Shown here: positions 57,852-60,000 of the stretch, one piece after another
Layout of the letters: each line of letters begins with the position of its first letter
How positions within the stretch are numbered: the first letter of the stretch is position 1
Assembly: GCF_964355755.1 (NCBI RefSeq)
Contig: NC_092674.1
Span: 1,619,001 to 1,679,000 of the forward strand
Source: Antedon mediterranea
Taxonomy: Eukaryota > Echinodermata > Crinoidea > Comatulida > Antedonidae
Length of the DNA: 60,000 nucleotides
Reading direction: 5' to 3'
Made by a program: the position numbers and the translations under genes
The notes under the pieces: generated by a model
Database searches by the model: none
What the model was told of the DNA's origin: nothing
What the model saw: the letters and a program-made list of their open reading frames with translations, nothing else

Positions 57852-58537
57852 GAATGTTTTGGCTATATTTCTCTATTGTATCTACAGGACTTCAAGTAAA
57901 GTAATAATTCAATGAATGAAGTAGTAATCATTAACAACGGGCTAAACATTGCAATGATATCTCAATTCCCACATCAGGGACTTGAAGTCGCTTGTTTTGA
58001 CTAATAAGGTCGATCAACTCAAACAAACCCAAAAACTAACGAGGCAAACAGAAATTAAAGGAAATCTGAATAGATTGTTCATCTCAACACAAACTCATGC
58101 GTAAACTGGTTGCCAAGATGAGTAGGAGATAGGGGTCATTAGGCGGCGGCATAGGTCCATGCACTGGGTAAGGGTAGCAAAGCACCACACAAATCATCAT
58201 ATGACACTTACAGTAATAGTGGCTCCTCTGTATGCTAGTTTGTATCTTTCTGGGTTAATTAAATGTGCATGGTATGATAAGCTAAGGGTATTGATGATAA
58301 GCTAAGGGTATTAAATGTCAATAAAATCAATCAGTCAAGTTTGCAATCAGTGAACGAACTACTTCCAACCCTAGAACATGCTCTACCTTATTATTATATT
58401 AGAAATGGAAAAAAAATGAAATCAACCAATCAAAATTTCAAGAATATATTTATTTTGTTATTAAGACCTTTCTATACCTGTACAGTATTAAGACCTTGGA
58501 CTACAGTAATTAATAAACATTTTAATAGCAATGTATT

Positions 58538-58667
58538 TGATGTGCCCAAATATGGTAGTAATATGCCAAAATATGGTAGTGATATGATATCATCATGTCC
58601 ATACAGTATATGGGCACACCAATTTTATTGGCACATAAAGTTTGAATGATAGTGTAGACAGAGCTTA
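58538..58667. mobile_element. MITE family A, copy 8 (left arm missing)
   Basis: GATGTGCCCAAATATGGTAG, GATATCATCATGTCCATA, ATATGGGCACACC and the right end GATAGTGTAGACAGAGCTTA. A short duplication puts the AATATGG word twice and GAATGATA once in the arm. Confidence 0.8.
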
Positions 58668-60000
58668 GTCACAAAATGTTAAAACTGATTTTATAGCCTT
58701 ATCATTAAAAATAGTCGAGTAGTGTAGTTGCACAAAGCTAAAACCCAATGAAATATGTCGAGCCGCTCAAATACGAGAACAATACCAATCAATTTATGAT
58801 CATGACTAGTCCACTGACTATACTGAATACACTTTTCAATAACTTGTAAAACCAACACCAAAGTGTTAGAATTAGATGGGAACGGCTAAATATCTACAGC
58901 TCAGGATATGTAGTAAATTCACATCAGTGTATCAAAACAATTGTTTGTGTAGAAATGGGAGGTTTATTACACAGAGAATAAAATAAGATTAAATAGGGAT
59001 TAAATTGGGATTAAATAGGTGATTAACTGTGATTACCTATAGCAATTAATCCAATCCTAATCAGCAAGTTCACTAGTAACTTTAATACCATTCTCATAAT
59101 TTCTCAAAAATCTATTTTTCATGTTTTTTTTAATACTGTAATCAATGCAATATATTTAATTTTAAGTTCATTTTATTATTATTGTTCATACTTACTAAAC
59201 TACATACAATATTGTCAATTTACTATGCCAAGAAACCATGACGTGATCATATCTAAAATGATATTTTTACTGTGTGTTGCATCATAAATATCACGTCACA
59301 CAAATGGAAGATTAAATGTACAGTATTGATATTAAAGTGATTAATTAAATTATAGAGATTTTGCCATATGTTAGTAGGCAGTACTACGTGAGGAATGGGG
59401 GCACACACACCAGAATTTATTAACATTGTGGTGCTAAAAATAGGTTGAGTCAAAGATATCATTCATAACTATGCAAACACAATAGTAAAGTCAATATATT
59501 AATGGAAATAAGATTGCGATTAAAATCCAATAGCTGCACACGATGTGCCAAAATGTTTTTATCAATATTGAGCCAAATCGCCGTCTAGAACTGATTATAG
59601 ACTAAGATCAATCATGTTTACAGTTCTTGGCCAACAGTTTTCGGATTCATCTTTCTAAAAATTATTTTTCCAGCCATGTCAATTATAATTTCACACCCTA
59701 GCCCCACCCACTTAAAAATATCCTGCCTGCTGGATACAGAATTGCACAGATTAAAAAACAAATTGAAAGAGTAACTCCTTCAGTTTTAACATTCTGATTA
59801 CTATCAACAGCTAGCATTGAAAAACAGGATGAAAGAATTAATTGGATAAATGATTGAACATGTTTATATTCAAATAAATGTCTCTTTTAACTAATACCAA
59901 TGTGCTAACAACTGTTTCACTTTTTAACATTACAGGGATGTAATTGTCTTGGGCGGATAAAGAATGAAGTTTTTCCACTCAGCCTAAAGCATTTTTCAAG

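Larger units (their letters stand above)
54995..60000. other. upstream region of ANOS1, no confident exon
   Basis: The signal-peptide exon of ANOS1 should lie here or beyond 60000 but was not identified. The only candidate with an acceptable donor and compatible phase (near 58209-58246) lacks the expected cysteines. Three MITE family A pieces, a small element with TIR CCAGACGGAGT (57718-57813) and a CpG-containing stretch around 57,050-57,480 are present. Confidence 0.5.

Noticed and set aside
58209-58246. Candidate first anosmin-1 exon on the - strand (acceptor AACCCAG, donor ACT|GTAAGT, compatible phase)
   Set aside because: It encodes RYKLAYRGATIT with no cysteine and no signal peptide, unlike the expected region. 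Left unannotated.

Overview
This is a 60 kb piece of an animal genome. It has split genes with GT-AG introns, is strongly A+T-rich, and carries many short inverted-repeat transposons and minisatellites. The genes, a foldback transposon built like the sea-urchin TU elements, and the frequent palindrome AGGCCT suggest an invertebrate deuterostome, probably an echinoderm. That assignment is inference; no species marker was identified.

Region 1 (1-9157, + strand) is one spliced gene. Its first visible exon encodes a C4HC3 PHD finger followed by an OTU-type cysteine protease. Its last exon encodes a Mutator-like (MULE) DDE transposase with all three acidic residues in place. Between them is a tandem array of near-identical linker exons (2145-6857), all bounded by phase-1 introns. 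Any number of these exons can therefore be included, and together they give a reading frame of about 1860 codons. It is either an autonomous Mutator-like element or a gene domesticated from one.

Region 2 (9158-22532) is mostly intergenic. It holds an intronless seven-membrane-span protein of the TMEM45/DUF716 type (14667-15608, +), a doubtful 70-residue membrane ORF (17674-17886, -), several minisatellites, and copies of two MITE families.

Region 3 (22533-54994, - strand) is the anosmin-1 gene (ANOS1/KAL1). Thirteen exons were found with consistent splice sites and phases. They encode the end of the Cys-rich region, a WAP four-disulfide domain and all four fibronectin type III domains. The signal-peptide exon was not found. 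The protein ends in a short hydrophobic tail that looks like a GPI-attachment signal, not in the His-rich tail of vertebrate anosmin-1. Its introns carry most of the repeats: a three-level transposon nest in the last intron (22929-29166), minisatellites, long hairpins, a tRNA-derived SINE and several MITEs.

Region 4 (54995-60000) lies upstream of the visible part of ANOS1. It is non-coding as far as can be seen and carries three more pieces of the commonest MITE.

Nothing links the three genes functionally. The OTU/MULE protein and the Mutator-type MITE nested inside ANOS1 (27307-28755, with an exact 9-bp target duplication) could be related as transposase and substrate, but no shared termini were found.
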